From positions 1 to 7,589 of the forward strand of contig JAGLQP010000081.1 in assembly GCA_023136785.1 (NCBI GenBank): a DNA stretch of 7,589 nt, given 5' to 3'. Position 1 is the first letter of the stretch; each line of letters opens with the position of its first letter. Of the stretch, positions 6,422-7,589 are shown in pieces. Source of the DNA: Spirochaetales bacterium. Lineage in GTDB: Bacteria > Spirochaetota > Spirochaetia > SZUA-6 > DRHE01. Made by a program: the position numbers and the translations under genes. A model generated the notes under the pieces. That model saw only the letters and a list, made by a program, of their open reading frames with translations. It made no database searches and was not told where the DNA came from.

Positions 6422-7567
6422 TCACTCTTGCTCCGTATCCTCTGCTCTGACCACAGAGCTGCTCCGGGTTAGTTCCTTTATCGATCGCAGCCGTTGTGCG
6501 CCGACCCGTGCGCCCACCAGGCATCCGGGACCGATTTTGTAGCCCTTGGGAACTTCCGCGTTTATTCCGAGAACCGTGACCCCCTCCCGAATCTGTTTGG
6601 GGTAGTCGAAATTCCGAGCTCCCGCCTCTCGCATGCCGATACGCGTGTTCTCTCCGATGTTCGACGATCCAAGATCTCCAAGATAGGGCAGAACCAGGGT
6701 TTTGTACAGTTGCGCTTTGCCGCCGATGCGGTTTCCGTTCATGACGACCGAGTTCACCACCGAAGCGCCTCTGTGTACAATCACATTGGGAAAGATGAAG
6801 CTTCCCTCCACGTAGCCCTCGATTCGAGCGCCTGGAGCAAGGAGAGAGTTCTTTACGTGGCCCTCCTTCTCGACGATCGTACCCTTGGCAGAGTTGCTGG
6901 TCTTCTCCGGGCTGAAAAGCCTCGACAACACCTCCACCCCACCCGTTTGGCCGACGAGCCAGAGGTTTTCTTTGAACAGTTGGGTCAGATTGCGCTGAAA
7001 GAGGATCCTGCCCGATATGTCCTGGATCGCCTCGAAGGAGGAGTGCAATACCTGGGAGAACAGAGCGGTGGACAACCTTCGGGAAAGGGAGTGTCGTTTG
7101 CCGTAGCTTTGCAGAGCATCGACCAGGGCTTCCCGCCGAGCCAGGTAGATATCCGTCTCTACCTTTCTTACGGACAACTTGACAATCGGAGCCTTTCGGT
7201 TCTCGACGGCGGAATTGAGGACGTGCCTGTCCAGATCGCAGACCAGGGTCAGGGGGCACAACAGGATCGTTTCCGCCGGATTGCTGCGCACCGTGTCTAC
7301 CAATCCTTCCAATCCTTGATCGAGAAAGACCAGAGTCTCTCTGTCCTGTCTGCCTCTCGAAGTGATGAACGGAAGAAGACTGCGATAACGGCTGTCGGCG
7401 ATCACGCTGTAGCCCCTCTCGTCAAGGTGAGCGAAGTTCATCGCGGCGAAATCGAGAAGGCAGTAGCTTCCCCAAAAAGGGAATGAGGCGCTGGCTATTT
7501 CCCGGCTGAATCCAGGAAGATCTTCCGGAAATCCGCCGTCTATAAGATAAACGCTGCACTGATCCAT
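6422..7567 (-). CDS. GlgD-like, probably non-catalytic ADP-glucose pyrophosphorylase homologue
   Basis: This 381-residue protein is built like the glucose-1-phosphate adenylyltransferase family: an N-terminal nucleotidyltransferase-like domain (about 1-220) and a C-terminal left-handed beta-helix (about 227-355, for example APGARIEGYVEGSFIFPNV at 244-262 and NIGENTRIG at 303-311). SFPFWGSYCLLDFAAMNFA (28-46) matches the conserved substrate-pocket segment FGGxYRLIDFxLSN. The catalytic features of GlgC are missing: there is no GGxGxRL nucleotide loop, and the place of the metal-binding Asp loop is ILLCPLTLVCDLD (101-113). This pattern is that of GlgD, the regulatory partner of GlgC in some bacteria. 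The ATG at 7567 has GAGAA at 7575-7579, seven bases upstream. It is the first gene of the minus-strand group inside the window; only 22 bases lie beyond it. A role in glycogen synthesis is inferred from family only. Confidence 0.8.
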   Translation of the reverse strand: MDQCSVYLIDGGFPEDLPGFSREIASASFPFWGSYCLLDFAAMNFAHLDERGYSVIADSRYRSLLPFITSRGRQDRETLVFLDQGLEGLVDTVRSNPAETILLCPLTLVCDLDRHVLNSAVENRKAPIVKLSVRKVETDIYLARREALVDALQSYGKRHSLSRRLSTALFSQVLHSSFEAIQDISGRILFQRNLTQLFKENLWLVGQTGGVEVLSRLFSPEKTSNSAKGTIVEKEGHVKNSLLAPGARIEGYVEGSFIFPNVIVHRGASVVNSVVMNGNRIGGKAQLYKTLVLPYLGDLGSSNIGENTRIGMREAGARNFDYPKQIREGVTVLGINAEVPKGYKIGPGCLVGARVGAQRLRSIKELTRSSSVVRAEDTEQE

Positions 7568-7589
7568 ATCACAATTCTCGCGGCTGGGC

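Noticed and set aside
6354..7259. A 301-codon open frame on the minus strand in another frame of the GlgD-like gene
   Set aside because: The translation is Arg/Gly/Ser-rich low-information sequence typical of an out-of-frame shadow; the overlapping frame has the real beta-helix signature.
6494..7486. A 330-codon open frame on the plus strand opposite the GlgD-like gene
   Set aside because: It is antisense to a gene with recognisable family motifs, has no domain I recognise, and long antisense frames are expected in GC-rich DNA.

Overview
The window is moderately GC-rich by eye and almost entirely coding. It carries six protein genes in two converging groups. No RNA gene, mobile element or CRISPR array is visible. 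The gene set best suits a free-living or host-associated spirochaete (Spirochaetales). The main reason is the large lipoprotein at 3775-5388, whose overall character (lipobox, beta-rich body, no catalytic motif) reminds me of spirochaetal outer-surface or pallilysin-related lipoproteins. The divergent GlgD-like protein fits too. This taxonomic call is an inference from recollection of families, not a database match.

Plus strand, left to right: a short leader (1-143) with one GC-rich hairpin; a TSUP/TauE-SafE family membrane permease (144-1058); miaB, the tRNA methylthiotransferase (1097-2503); and an exported protein with helical (TPR-like) repeats and a C-terminal SPOR domain (2527-3747). 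The gaps are only 38 and 23 bases, so this could be one operon. A candidate promoter in front of miaB suggests that gene can also be transcribed separately.

Minus strand, right to left from the window edge: a GlgD-like nucleotidyltransferase homologue that lacks the catalytic signature (7567-6422); a DHH/DHHA1 phosphoesterase of the NrnA type (6376-5378); and the lipoprotein (5388-3775). The phosphoesterase stop and the lipoprotein start overlap by 11 bases, and the lipoprotein has no convincing ribosome binding site, so the two are probably translationally coupled. The two groups meet tail to tail in a 27-base gap around a GC-rich hairpin.

Functionally this is mostly housekeeping: anion transport, tRNA modification, nanoRNA/pAp turnover, peptidoglycan-associated envelope structure and glycogen-type regulation. 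I do not see a clear new multi-gene system. The most worthwhile leads are the uncharacterised lipoprotein and its coupling to a DHH phosphoesterase, and the catalytically degenerate GlgD-like protein.
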